From positions 1 through 64,000 of the forward strand of contig JBKQMG010000105.1 of assembly GCA_052146815.1 (NCBI GenBank): a stretch of DNA of 64,000 bases. The letters run 5' to 3'. The notes below the pieces were generated by a model. The model was given only the letters and a program-made list of their open reading frames with translations. It was not told where the DNA came from and ran no database searches. This document shows positions 24,738-33,344 of this stretch, in pieces. The stretch's first letter is position 1. Every line of letters begins with the position of its first letter. The stretch is from DATJZH01 sp052146815. GTDB lineage: Bacteria > Actinomycetota > Actinomycetes > Streptosporangiales > Streptosporangiaceae. The position numbers and the translations under genes were made by a program.

Positions 24738-25406
24738 ATGGCCGAGACAACCTCACAGCCGTCGGCGAGCCTGAGCCGGGCGGAGGAAGAGGCAGCTTTC
24801 TATCACGAGGCGGCGCTCAACGCATCCTGGACGGGCACCCGGATCACCATCGCCTCCCTGTCCTTTGGCTTCGGTGCGATGGTGTTCGCCTTCTTCTACC
24901 TGCGCTCGATCAATTCGCACGGTCTGTGGTATCCAGCAGGCTTCATTGGGCCGAAGCAGTGGACTGGCGCGGTCATCATGGGCCTGATCGTGGTCAGCGC
25001 TCTCGTGCAGACCGTGGCTCTGCAGCGGATCAAGGCGGGCCACAAGGGAGCGTGGCTGGGCGGGGCCGCGGTCGCCCTGGTGCTCGGGCTGGCGGCCGTC
25101 GGACTGCAGGTCTGGCAGTTGCTCAACCTCTCGTTCCAGCCCGGCGACAACGGCTTCGCCAGCGTCTTCACCGGGGCCACGCCGATCTTCCTGGTGGTGG
25201 CCTTCAGCGCCATGATCTGGCTGGAGATCCTGATTATGCGGTGCCGTCCGCTGGCGGAGATCTCGTTCGTCGAGCAACCGCCGACGTTCGCTGAGGCGTT
25301 CGCGGTGCAGCGCTTCCAGGCGTCACTGAGCGCGTTTACGGTGACCTGGAACTACCTGGCCGTCGTAGCGGTCGTTCTGTGGATCCTGTTCTACCTCGTG
25401 CACTAA
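24738..25406 (+). CDS. ctaE: Cytochrome c oxidase subunit III, right genome
   Basis: 222 residues, the five-helix form: TIASLSFGFGAMVFAFFYLRS, GAVIMGLIVVSALVQTVAL, AAVALVLGLAAVGLQVWQLL, IFLVVAFSAMIWLEILIM and a final TWNYLAVVAVVLWILFYLVH. It shares domain order with the minus-strand homologue at 22,540-23,217. ATG 24738 follows the ctaD stop by 2 bases. It forms part of the outer-membrane-side scaffold of the terminal oxidase. Confidence 0.85.
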   Translation: MAETTSQPSASLSRAEEEAAFYHEAALNASWTGTRITIASLSFGFGAMVFAFFYLRSINSHGLWYPAGFIGPKQWTGAVIMGLIVVSALVQTVALQRIKAGHKGAWLGGAAVALVLGLAAVGLQVWQLLNLSFQPGDNGFASVFTGATPIFLVVAFSAMIWLEILIMRCRPLAEISFVEQPPTFAEAFAVQRFQASLSAFTVTWNYLAVVAVVLWILFYLVH

Positions 25407-25485
25407 TGCCGGAGGTACCTGGCTCAGCGGAAGGGCCGGTCCGCCGCCGGAGCGTGACGGCAGCCGGACGGAGGACACGAGCGGA

Positions 25486-26418
25486 ATGAATACAGTCACG
25501 GCGCACTGGTCGGCCAGCTGGCCAGTGCTGCTTGGCTATGCTGCGATCGCCGCAGTCCACCTGATCGGCCTGGGCCTGATGCTGTCGGCCGGTGAGGCAC
25601 CGCCGAGTCAGGCCGGCGGCGCTGTGGCTGACCGCAGTGACCTTATCCGGCAGGCTGGTATCTTCCAGGCCGGACTGCTCATCGCGGCCCTGGCGATCAT
25701 CTCGCCGTTCGGATACTGGTCCTCGGTGTACGTGTGGGTGCACGCGGTGCAGGACCTGCTGCTGGCGTTTATCGCGCCGGCGCTGATCGTGCTCGGCGCG
25801 CCGTGGCAGCCGCTGCGCCGCGGATGGTCGAGCATGCGGCACCGGCCTAGTGCCGGCCCGAGCCCGGTACGGCCTGGCCCAGCGCCCTACCGGCCCCAGC
25901 GGGTGCCGTGGTGGCTGTCCAGCCCGGTGGCGGTCGTGATCGCCTTCAACGCGATCTGGCTGGGCTGGCACCTGCCAGCGCTGTTCGACTCCACCCGGAC
26001 ACGCGGCCCGGCGGCCGTTGCCGAGTACATTACCTACCTTGCCGTCGGCATCGTGTTCTGGCTCCAGCTGATCGGCTCGCGCCCGTCCAGCCCGGCGGCC
26101 ACGCCGCTGCGGCGGTTCGGGCTGATCGTCGCCACAGTCGTCGCGAGCACCGTCATGGGCATGATCCTGGTCTTCGGCGCGGGACTGGCATATCCGGCGT
26201 TCGTCGGACCGGCCCACCACGTCCTGTCCGTCCTGGACGATCAGCAGCTCGCCGGTGCCGTGCTCTGGATGGGAATGCTGCCACCGATGGTGGTCGTAGG
26301 TGTGGCGGTGCTCCTACGATGGTTTGACGACGAGGAGTCGGCCGACCTCTCGGCAGGCCTCGACCGGCTGGTAAGCCCGCGAAAGGCCGCCTGGTCATCG
26401 CGGTCAGGGCGCAGATGA
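25486..26418 (+). CDS. ctaG: Cytochrome c oxidase assembly factor CtaG (caa3 type), right genome
   Basis: 310 residues, about seven membrane helices. Family landmarks: YVWVHAVQDLLLAFIAPALIVLGAPW, WLGWHLPALFDS with the conserved His, a C-terminal HHVLSVLDDQQLAGAVLWMGMLPPMVV, then a short cytoplasmic tail with WFDDEES. Its role is copper delivery to subunit I. It is longer than the left-genome CtaG by about 40 residues because of a Pro/Arg-rich loop near residues 115-140. It sits 79 bases after ctaE. Confidence 0.82.
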   Translation: MNTVTAHWSASWPVLLGYAAIAAVHLIGLGLMLSAGEAPPSQAGGAVADRSDLIRQAGIFQAGLLIAALAIISPFGYWSSVYVWVHAVQDLLLAFIAPALIVLGAPWQPLRRGWSSMRHRPSAGPSPVRPGPAPYRPQRVPWWLSSPVAVVIAFNAIWLGWHLPALFDSTRTRGPAAVAEYITYLAVGIVFWLQLIGSRPSSPAATPLRRFGLIVATVVASTVMGMILVFGAGLAYPAFVGPAHHVLSVLDDQQLAGAVLWMGMLPPMVVVGVAVLLRWFDDEESADLSAGLDRLVSPRKAAWSSRSGRR

Positions 26419-26464
26419 TGAGCCCGCAGATGATGAGCCCACTGACTCGCAGCAGGAGGCGGCA

Positions 26465-26920
26465 GTGCATATAGCCATGCTGGCGGCTGTATCGCCAGAT
26501 AACAGTCCCCATGGGTACAACTGGACCTTTGCCTTTCCCATGCTGCTGTTCATCATCATTACCGGCGGCCTGTACGTGGTCCTCACCAGGCCGCATAAGG
26601 TGCCCGGCCACGGCACGCTCGCGCCGGCCCAGGCGGGCCGGGCGGGCGCGGCGCCTGACGCCGCGGTGGCGCCTGGAGGCGAGGCCGCGCGCGCCGCGGC
26701 CGTGGCCTCCGGCTTTACCACGGCCGCGGGCGGCGGTGCGGGCGAGTCGCCGGCCGAGCCAGGCGGCGCGCACCGGGTCGCGAACCTGGAACCGGCGTCC
26801 GGTAACGTATCTGACCAGGACGCTTCCGGCCAGGATGCGTCCGGCCCCAGTGACGACCCGGCTGATGCGGGCCCCAGTGCGGGCACCCCCACGAACCGTG
26901 ATCCGGAGGCCACCGAGTGA
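26465..26920 (+). CDS. Small membrane protein with long acidic Ala/Gly-rich tail in the oxidase operon
   Basis: 151 residues from GTG 26465, with AGGAGG five bases ahead. One membrane helix occupies residues ~22-42 (FAFPMLLFIIITGGLYVVL), followed by a low-complexity tail rich in Ala, Gly, Pro, Asp and Ser that probably has no fixed fold. I do not recognise a named family. Position between ctaG and ctaB suggests an accessory oxidase subunit. Its stop overlaps the ctaB start as GTGA. The 37-residue protein at 22,409 in the other genome may be the equivalent without the tail. Confidence 0.6.
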   Translation: MHIAMLAAVSPDNSPHGYNWTFAFPMLLFIIITGGLYVVLTRPHKVPGHGTLAPAQAGRAGAAPDAAVAPGGEAARAAAVASGFTTAAGGGAGESPAEPGGAHRVANLEPASGNVSDQDASGQDASGPSDDPADAGPSAGTPTNRDPEATE

Positions 26921-27900
26921 CACACGCGACCGGTGCGCTTCCCGGCTCTCCCGTCGGGCAGCCTGTCGCGTCCGACCCGGCAGTGACGCTGCAGGATGGG
27001 CGCCGCTCCGCCGGTCTGATCGTCCGCTCGCTTTTCCAGCTGACCAAGCCGCGCATTATCGAGCTGCTGCTGGTGACGACCGTGCCGACGATGCTCCTGG
27101 CGAAGCAGGGGCTGCCGTCGGCCCGTCTCCTGGCGGTCACGCTGGCAGGCGGTGCGCTGGCGGCCGGCAGTGCCAACACGCTCAACTGCTACATCGACCG
27201 CGATATCGACGCGGTCATGCACCGCACCTCGCGCCGGCCGCTCGTGGCCAAGGCGGGACGCGCGGCTATCCGGCCTGGTGAGGCGCTGATCTCCGGCGTC
27301 GTGCTGGGCGCGGCCGCCACCCTGCTGCTCGGCCTGCTGGCTAACTGGCTGGCGGCGGCGCTGGCTGACGCGGCGATCTTGTTCTACGTCTTCGTCTACA
27401 CCATCGGTCTTAAGCGGCGGACAGCCTCCAACATCGTGATCGGCGGCGCGGCCGGCTGCTTCCCCGTGCTCGTCGGCTGGGCGGCGGTGACAGGCACCGT
27501 CAGCTGGCCGGCCATTGTCCTGTTCGCGGTCATCTTCTTCTGGACACCGCCGCACTTCTGGGCGCTGGCGATGAAGTTCCGCGATGACTACGCGGCCGCC
27601 AGCGTGCCGATGCTGCCGGTCGTCGCCTCTGCGGCGACGGTGGCCCGCAAGATCCTCGTCTATTCCTACGTCATGGTCGCGACGACGCTGGTCCTCATCC
27701 CGTACTCAGGCTGGCTGTATGGAGCGTGCGCGGCAGTGCTCGGCGTCTGGTTCCTGGCCGAGGCGCACCGGCTGCGCAGCAGGGTCGCCGCCGGCGAGGC
27801 CGCGGCGCCGATGCGGCTGTTCCATCTGTCGATCGCCTATCTCACGCTGCTGTTCGTGGCGGTGGCAGTCACCGCGCTGGTCCCGCTGGGCCGCTGGTAG
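26917..27900 (+). CDS. ctaB: Protoheme IX farnesyltransferase (heme O synthase)
   Basis: 327 residues, UbiA-type prenyltransferase with about nine membrane helices. The first prenyl-diphosphate motif is NCYIDRDIDAVMHRTSRRPL (N..xDxxD..M.RT..RPL), and the second region is AMKFRDDYAAASVPMLP. It attaches the farnesyl chain to heme B to make heme O, precursor of the heme A used by the oxidase encoded upstream. GTG 26917 overlaps the preceding stop. It closes the oxidase cluster; 27,901-28,064 behind it shows no gene. Confidence 0.92.
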   Translation: MTHATGALPGSPVGQPVASDPAVTLQDGRRSAGLIVRSLFQLTKPRIIELLLVTTVPTMLLAKQGLPSARLLAVTLAGGALAAGSANTLNCYIDRDIDAVMHRTSRRPLVAKAGRAAIRPGEALISGVVLGAAATLLLGLLANWLAAALADAAILFYVFVYTIGLKRRTASNIVIGGAAGCFPVLVGWAAVTGTVSWPAIVLFAVIFFWTPPHFWALAMKFRDDYAAASVPMLPVVASAATVARKILVYSYVMVATTLVLIPYSGWLYGACAAVLGVWFLAEAHRLRSRVAAGEAAAPMRLFHLSIAYLTLLFVAVAVTALVPLGRW

Positions 27901-28064
27901 GCCGGACCCGCTGGCCCGCTCGTAGTGTCACCCGGCCGCGCGGCGTTGCCTGTGCGGCCCGTGCTCCGCCGCAGTAGCGCCCCTGCCATCGGCGGGCGAT
28001 CTCATGACCGAAGATCTACCGCATACTGGCCAGCCCGGTGCGGCGGGTGCACCATCCTGGTGAC

Positions 28065-29726
28065 ATGAGCACGCATGCGGGCGGCCCGGCTGACCCCGGC
28101 CGCCAGGGACGCGGTGACGGCGGCGGCTCGGAGGGGCCCAGCCGCAGAAAATTCATCGGCGGCGCGGCTGCTGCCGCCGCGGTGCCGGCCGCGGCCGTGG
28201 CGGCCTGGAAGCTGGCCGGATCTGACGGCGCCCAGTCGGCGACGGCCGCCGGCGCCGGGCACCACGCGGCCCCGGCCGCGCGGGCCGGCCGGCCCGTGGC
28301 CGAGAACTCGCTGCCCGGCGATCCGCGCTGGTGGATCACGAAGCAGGGCGCGCCGCACGCGATCATGGGATACACCGGCCAGTCCAGCGTGCTGCCCGGC
28401 GAGCCGGTCCACCTCTATGTGTCCACGACCGCGCGGGAGTTCCGGGTCCGGGCGTTCCGCATGGGCTGGTACCGCGGCGACCTGGCGCGCAGACTATGGG
28501 AGTCCGGGGCCGTACGCGGCCACCGGCAGCGCGCCGCGGCGATGACGGCGGCCACGAATACGGTGCATACCGACTGGGGCGTCTCGGTGACCGTGCCGAC
28601 TGACGGCTGGCCGGCCGGCTCCTATCTGCTCCGGCTGGACGCGGACACCGGCGCGCAGCGGTACGTGCCGCTGACCGTGAGGTCCGCGAGCACGGCCGGC
28701 AAGGTCGTACTCAAGAGCGGGGTAGCGACCTGGCAGGCGTACAACACCTGGGGCGGCTACGACCTGTACAACGGCCCGGCCGGGTACGACGACCGGGCGC
28801 TGGCGGTCAGCCTGGACCGGCCTTATGACCAGGAAGGCGCCTACCTCTTCATGGTCTACGAGCGCAAGCTGGTCAACCTGGCCGAGCGGATGGGCCTGCC
28901 GCTCGCCTACCTGACCAGCATGGACATCGCGACGGACGCGCGCGCGCTGGATGGGGCGAGCGCGCTGATCTCGCCCGGCCACGACGAGTACTGGTCGCCG
29001 CCCGAGCGTGCGCACGTCACGGCGGCCAGGGACGCGGGGGTCAATCTGGCCTTCCTCGGCGCTAACGCGATGTTCCGGCGGATCAGGCTCGAGCCGACGA
29101 CACTCGGCGAGAACCGCCTGGTGATCTGCTACAAGACCAGCTATGAGCAGGATCCGATGTACGGGGTGGACAACGCGCTGGTCACCAATGACTGGCGGGA
29201 GCCGCCCGCGCCGGATCCGGAGTCGTCGGTGATCGGCACGCTGTATGAGAGCTATCCGACCGTGGCTGACTATGTCGTCGCCGCCCCGGACGCATGGATG
29301 CTCGCCGGAACCGGAGCCCGAAAAGGGACCAGCTTCACCGCGCTCGTCGGCATCGAGTACGACCGGGTGAACCCCGGCTATCCGGTGCCGCGGCCGATCG
29401 AGGTATTCGCGCACTCGCCGCTCACCTGCAACGGCGTCAACAGCTACGCCGACTCGGCGTACTACACCCATCACAGCGGCGCAGGGGTGTTCAACGTCGG
29501 CACGATGCGCTGGGTAGAGTCCTTCGGGCCGCCCACCTATGGCTGGGGGATCACCAGGAGCTGCGGCCGGTTCACCCGCCGGGTGACCGCGAACGTGCTG
29601 CGGGCCTTTGCCGACGGCCCCGCCGCAGCGAAATACCCGGCTCGCGACAATCTGGACGCGATGCACGAGTGGCCCGGAGACCCGATCGCCGCGAAGCACA
29701 ACCTGTGGCCGCCCGTAGTCCTCTAG
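28065..29726 (+). CDS. Tat-exported protein with N,N-dimethylformamidase beta-like domain
   Basis: 553 residues. A twin-arginine signal (PSRRKFIGG followed by an Ala-rich helix) lies at residues ~28-55. The rest resembles the large-subunit C-terminal region of N,N-dimethylformamidase: YTGQSSVLPGEPVHLYVST near the start of the mature part, FRMGWYRG, WQAYNTWGGYDLYNG, and SPGHDEYWSPPER with Asp/Glu/His typical of the family's metal site. In the known enzyme the metal is iron bound by Tyr/Glu side chains; whether this relative cleaves amides is unknown. Export sets it apart from the cytoplasmic amidase. ATG 28065 has only a weak ribosome site. Confidence 0.72.
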   Translation: MSTHAGGPADPGRQGRGDGGGSEGPSRRKFIGGAAAAAAVPAAAVAAWKLAGSDGAQSATAAGAGHHAAPAARAGRPVAENSLPGDPRWWITKQGAPHAIMGYTGQSSVLPGEPVHLYVSTTAREFRVRAFRMGWYRGDLARRLWESGAVRGHRQRAAAMTAATNTVHTDWGVSVTVPTDGWPAGSYLLRLDADTGAQRYVPLTVRSASTAGKVVLKSGVATWQAYNTWGGYDLYNGPAGYDDRALAVSLDRPYDQEGAYLFMVYERKLVNLAERMGLPLAYLTSMDIATDARALDGASALISPGHDEYWSPPERAHVTAARDAGVNLAFLGANAMFRRIRLEPTTLGENRLVICYKTSYEQDPMYGVDNALVTNDWREPPAPDPESSVIGTLYESYPTVADYVVAAPDAWMLAGTGARKGTSFTALVGIEYDRVNPGYPVPRPIEVFAHSPLTCNGVNSYADSAYYTHHSGAGVFNVGTMRWVESFGPPTYGWGITRSCGRFTRRVTANVLRAFADGPAAAKYPARDNLDAMHEWPGDPIAAKHNLWPPVVL

Positions 29727-29843
29727 CCGCCGTGCCAGCGGGCAAAGTGCGGCGCGGCTGGGGGAACCCAGGGCCACCGCTGAGAGTCTTATGCTGTGAG
29801 GAACGACAGCGCCGTCGGGTTGGCGCGTTTCGGAGGTAAGCAG

Positions 29844-31346
29844 ATGCAGCAACCGCGCAGGATGTCTCGCCTGGCTCGCTGGGCCGTGCCCGCCGGAGCG
29901 GTCGCGACCGCCGGGCTCGTGGCCGCCGGCACTGTGCTGTCCGGTGCGCAGGCCGCTCCGCGGCTGCCCGCCCGGACTCCCGCGCAGCTGCTGGCCAGCG
30001 TGGCACGCGGCGCGGCCGGCGCGCCGCGGCCGATGACCGCGACGATTTCCGAGAGCGCCGCGCTGGGGTTCCCCAGCCTGCCCGACATGGGCGGCGTGTC
30101 GTCGGCCCTGTCGCTGCTGTCCAGCTCGCACACGATCCAGCTGTGGTACGCCGACCCGTCGCATGTCCGGGTCGCGGTCCCGGCGTCGATGGGGGAGACC
30201 GACCTGCGGCTCGACGGCCGTCAGGTGTGGCTGTGGCAGAGCAGCAGCCAGACCGCCACCCACCTGGTGCTGCCGGCCACGTCCTGGAAGCACGTAAAGG
30301 GCAAGGTCCCCGGCCGCGCGGCGGCCGCCGCCGTGACCCCGCAGCAGGCCGCCCGACAGGTCCTGGCCGCGGTCGGCCCGACCACGGCGGTCAGCGTCCA
30401 GCAGAACGTCACCGTGGCCGGCCAGGCCGCCTACCAGCTCCGGATCGCGCCGCGCAGCAGCCAGTCGCTGGTCGGTCAGGTCAGGATCGCCATCGACGCG
30501 GCAAACTCGATGCCGCTGCAGCTGCAGGTCTTCGCCCGCGGCGCGAGCAGCCCGGCTTTCCAGATTGGCTACACCGCGATCTCCTGGGGTCGGCCCGCGG
30601 CCTCTAACTTCGCCTTCACCCCGCCGAAGGGCGCGAAGGTCCGGCAGGTGCAGCTGCCCCCCGCTGGCCTGCCGGGCGGTCTGGCCCTGCAGGCCGGGCT
30701 GCCCGGCCTGCCGCTGCCCGCGCCGGGCAACTTCCACCGCGTTGTGATCGGCAGGGGGGCCGCGATCGGCAAGATCGCTCCTGTCCCGCCGGGTGTCCGC
30801 CATCTGATCGTCAACGGCAAGAACCGCCGCCTGATCGTTAGCGGCAAGATGACGCCCGCGCAGCTCCGGAAGCTGAAGGCTCTCCTCAAGCGCAGGCCCG
30901 GCAAGTTCCAGGGGCCGGCGATCGCCCGGGTGCCCGCCGGGCCGCGGCCGCAGGTGATCGGGAAGGGCTGGCTATCAGTGGCCGTCATCCCCGCGAAGGC
31001 CGGCCTGGCCGGGTTCCTCGCACAGCCGCGCGCCATGGCGGTCTTCGGGGGCACCGTTCAGTCCAGCCGTGCCGCGGCCGGTTCCGCGCCGGCCGGCCGG
31101 GTGCCCGCCGCAGCGGGCAAGAACAGTGCGCAGGTCCGGGCCTTCGCCGGTCCCGGTCCCGCTGGCCAGTACCGGGCGGCGCTTCCGCTGCTGCTGAAGG
31201 CCGCCACCCCGGTGCACGGTGCCTGGGGCAGCGGCAGGCTGCTGCGCACGGCCCTGGTGTCCGTGCTGATCACCAGCAAGGGTCAGGTGCTGATCGGCGC
31301 GGTCACCCCGTCGGTGCTGTACGCAGACGCCGCGCATATTAAGTGA
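29844..31346 (+). CDS. LolA/MucB-like (DUF2092-type) exported lipid- or lipoprotein-binding protein
   Basis: 500 residues. A signal peptide or anchor (residues ~8-37, WAVPAGAVATAGLVAAGTVL) leads into a LolA-like half-barrel. That part runs from TPAQLLASVARGA through IQLWYADPSHVRVAV, LRLDGRQVWLWQSSSQTATHL and TAISWGRPAASNFAFTPPKGAKV, and a second, Ala/Pro-rich domain follows. In monoderm actinobacteria these proteins probably bind lipids or sense envelope stress. ATG 29844 was chosen for its perfect GGAGGT; the GTG 16 codons earlier lacks one. Its stop overlaps the ABC ATPase start (GTGA), tying the two functionally. Confidence 0.7.
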   Translation: MQQPRRMSRLARWAVPAGAVATAGLVAAGTVLSGAQAAPRLPARTPAQLLASVARGAAGAPRPMTATISESAALGFPSLPDMGGVSSALSLLSSSHTIQLWYADPSHVRVAVPASMGETDLRLDGRQVWLWQSSSQTATHLVLPATSWKHVKGKVPGRAAAAAVTPQQAARQVLAAVGPTTAVSVQQNVTVAGQAAYQLRIAPRSSQSLVGQVRIAIDAANSMPLQLQVFARGASSPAFQIGYTAISWGRPAASNFAFTPPKGAKVRQVQLPPAGLPGGLALQAGLPGLPLPAPGNFHRVVIGRGAAIGKIAPVPPGVRHLIVNGKNRRLIVSGKMTPAQLRKLKALLKRRPGKFQGPAIARVPAGPRPQVIGKGWLSVAVIPAKAGLAGFLAQPRAMAVFGGTVQSSRAAAGSAPAGRVPAAAGKNSAQVRAFAGPGPAGQYRAALPLLLKAATPVHGAWGSGRLLRTALVSVLITSKGQVLIGAVTPSVLYADAAHIK

Positions 31347-32404
31347 CGAGCGCGTCGCGCTGGCCCGCGCAGGACGAGATCAGCCCGGGTCAGCCCGCCG
31401 CCGGCGCAGGCGGCGAGCCGCCCAGCCCGGCCGGGGACCTGCCCGGAGCCGGGGCCGTCCAGCGCGGCCAGGGCAGCGCCGCCATCGCCACCAGCCAGCT
31501 GACGAAACGGTTCCGCAGCGGGCAGGTTGCCGTCGACCAGGTGAACCTGGCGGTGCCCGCCGGGTCGGTCTACGGCTTCCTCGGCCCGAACGGGTCGGGC
31601 AAGACCACGACCATCCGCGTGCTGCTCGGCCTAGTCCAGCCCACCAGCGGCAGCCACGAGCTCCTCGGCGTCGAGATGCCGGCGGGCATCAATGCCGTGC
31701 TGCCCCGGGTGGGGTCGCTGGTGGAAGGACCAGCTTTTCATCCGCACCTGTCCGCGCGGGCGAACCTGGCCCGGTGCGACGCCGCCGACCGCACCGCCGA
31801 TCCGCGCTCGATGGCCGCCAGGATCGACGAGGCGCTGCACAAGGTGGGGCTGCTGGCGGCCGCCGGGAAGCACTACCGGGCTTACTCCCTTGGCATGAAG
31901 CAGCGACTGGCCATCGCGGCGAGCCTGCTGCGACCGCGCGAGCTGATCATCCTGGACGAGCCCACGAACGGCCTCGACCCGCAGGGCACCCGGGAGGTCC
32001 GGTCGCTGATCAAGGAAGTCGCGGCCGGCGGCACTACTGTCTTCGTCTCCTCGCACCTGCTGGCCGAGGTGGAGCAGGTCTGCTCCCACGTCGGGGTCAT
32101 GCGGGCGGGGAAACTGGTGTTCCAGGGCTCGCTGCAGGACCTGCGCGGCCGCGGGACCGCCCGGATCCTGGTGCGCACGGCTGAGGTGCCGCGTGCCGCC
32201 CAGCTGATGACCAGCCTCGGACTGTCCGAGGTGGTCTCTGCCGACGGCGAGGTGAGCGCCCAGCTCGGTGATCACGCGCCCGAGCAGATCTGCGCCGATC
32301 TCGTCCTCGGCGGCGTGCCCGTGGCCGGCCTGGAGACCCCGCGGCCCAGCCTGGAAGACCTGTTCGTCGAGCTCACCGGCGAGGGCTTCGATGTCAGCGG
32401 CTGA
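31343..32404 (+). CDS. ABC transporter ATP-binding protein (BcrA/CcmA type)
   Basis: 353 residues. A ~45-residue Pro/Gly tail precedes the nucleotide-binding domain. Walker A is GPNGSGKTTT, the signature helix is the BcrA-type variant SLGMKQRLA instead of LSGGQ, Walker B is LIILDEPTNGLDP, and the switch His is in VFVSSHLL. A C-terminal ~80-residue domain follows. It should power the permease that follows (start overlap), forming a drug- or lipid-exporting two-gene transporter, with the LolA-like protein as an outer partner by inference. Confidence 0.87.
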   Translation: MTSASRWPAQDEISPGQPAAGAGGEPPSPAGDLPGAGAVQRGQGSAAIATSQLTKRFRSGQVAVDQVNLAVPAGSVYGFLGPNGSGKTTTIRVLLGLVQPTSGSHELLGVEMPAGINAVLPRVGSLVEGPAFHPHLSARANLARCDAADRTADPRSMAARIDEALHKVGLLAAAGKHYRAYSLGMKQRLAIAASLLRPRELIILDEPTNGLDPQGTREVRSLIKEVAAGGTTVFVSSHLLAEVEQVCSHVGVMRAGKLVFQGSLQDLRGRGTARILVRTAEVPRAAQLMTSLGLSEVVSADGEVSAQLGDHAPEQICADLVLGGVPVAGLETPRPSLEDLFVELTGEGFDVSG

Positions 32405-33287
32405 CCTGACCAGCACCGGCCGGCCGGCCGGGGCACCGTCCGCTGAGCGGCGCCCCGGACCCATCGCGCAGTGGACGCGCTTCCTGCGGTCGGAGATCCG
32501 CCTGGTCTTCGTGCGCCCGCGCACCATCGTGCTGCTCGTCGTGCTCGCGGTGATCCCGGTCCTGCTGGGCGTGGTGCTCTGGGTGTCGGGCGTGGGGAAC
32601 AACGGCTCCGGCGGCGGCCCCCCGTTCCTCAACCAGGTCGCGGGCAACGGGGTGTTCCTGGCGTTCGTCGCCCTGGTGGTCATGCTGACCCTGGTCCTGC
32701 CGCTGGTCATCGCCATCGTCGCCGGCGACTCGATCGCCGGCGAGGCCGGCCGGGGCACGCTGCGCTATCTGCTGACGGTCCCGGCGGGCCGGACGAGGCT
32801 GCTGACCGTCAAGTACGCCACCGTGGTGGTGTTCTGCACGGCCGCGTGCCTGCTGATCGCGGCGGCCGCGGTGGCGACGGGCGCCGCGCTGTTCCCCGTC
32901 GGGCCGGTCACGCTCCTGTCCGGGACGTCGATATCCCTCGGCGCGGGGCTGCTCCGGCTGCTGATGGTGGTCCTGTACGTGGCTGCGGCGATGGCCTCGC
33001 TCGGCGCGATCGGGCTGGCGATCTCGACGTTCACCGAGCATTCCATCGCCGCGATGGCCGCGCTCCTGATCCTCACCGTCGGCAGCGAGGTCGCCGACAG
33101 CGTCCCGCAGATCTCGGCCGTGCACCCGTACCTGCCCACGCACTGGTGGCTGTCGTTCGACGGGCTCCTCCGGGCCCCCGTCGCCTGGCCGGAAGTGCTG
33201 CACGGGCTGCTGTCGTTCGCCGTGTACGCCGTCATCTTCCTGGCTGTCGCGTGGGCCCGGTTCACCACCATGGACGTCACCAGCTGA
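32391..33287 (+). CDS. ABC-2 type permease
   Basis: 298 residues, six membrane helices. The first is TIVLLVVLAVIPVLLGVVLWV; the ABC-2 hallmark is GDSIAGEAGRGTLRYLLTVPAGR between helices 2 and 3; the last is LLSFAVYAVIFLAVAWARF. ATG 32391 lies 14 bases inside the ATPase gene, so the two are translationally coupled. It pairs with that ATPase as an exporter of unknown substrate. It ends before a GC-rich inverted repeat. Confidence 0.82.
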   Translation: MSAADLTSTGRPAGAPSAERRPGPIAQWTRFLRSEIRLVFVRPRTIVLLVVLAVIPVLLGVVLWVSGVGNNGSGGGPPFLNQVAGNGVFLAFVALVVMLTLVLPLVIAIVAGDSIAGEAGRGTLRYLLTVPAGRTRLLTVKYATVVVFCTAACLLIAAAAVATGAALFPVGPVTLLSGTSISLGAGLLRLLMVVLYVAAAMASLGAIGLAISTFTEHSIAAMAALLILTVGSEVADSVPQISAVHPYLPTHWWLSFDGLLRAPVAWPEVLHGLLSFAVYAVIFLAVAWARFTTMDVTS

Positions 33288-33288
33288 T

Positions 33289-33330
33289 CCGCCCGGCCCT
33301 GCGCCCGGGCGTCTTCGCTGCGCCGGGCGG
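33289..33330. terminator. Possible bidirectional terminator hairpin
   Basis: CCGCCCGG (33,289-33,296) and CCGGGCGG (33,323-33,330) can pair as an 8-bp stem with a 26-base loop, between the convergent permease and acyl-CoA synthetase genes. There is no T-run, so the terminator assignment is weak. Confidence 0.3.
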
Positions 33331-33344
33331 CTGCGTCCCTCCCG

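Noticed and set aside
28494..30803. Very long minus-strand frame (769 codons)
   Set aside because: It is the antisense of the DMF-amidase-like and LolA-like genes; its translation is Arg/Gly/Ala-rich with no motif. High G+C keeps antisense frames open.
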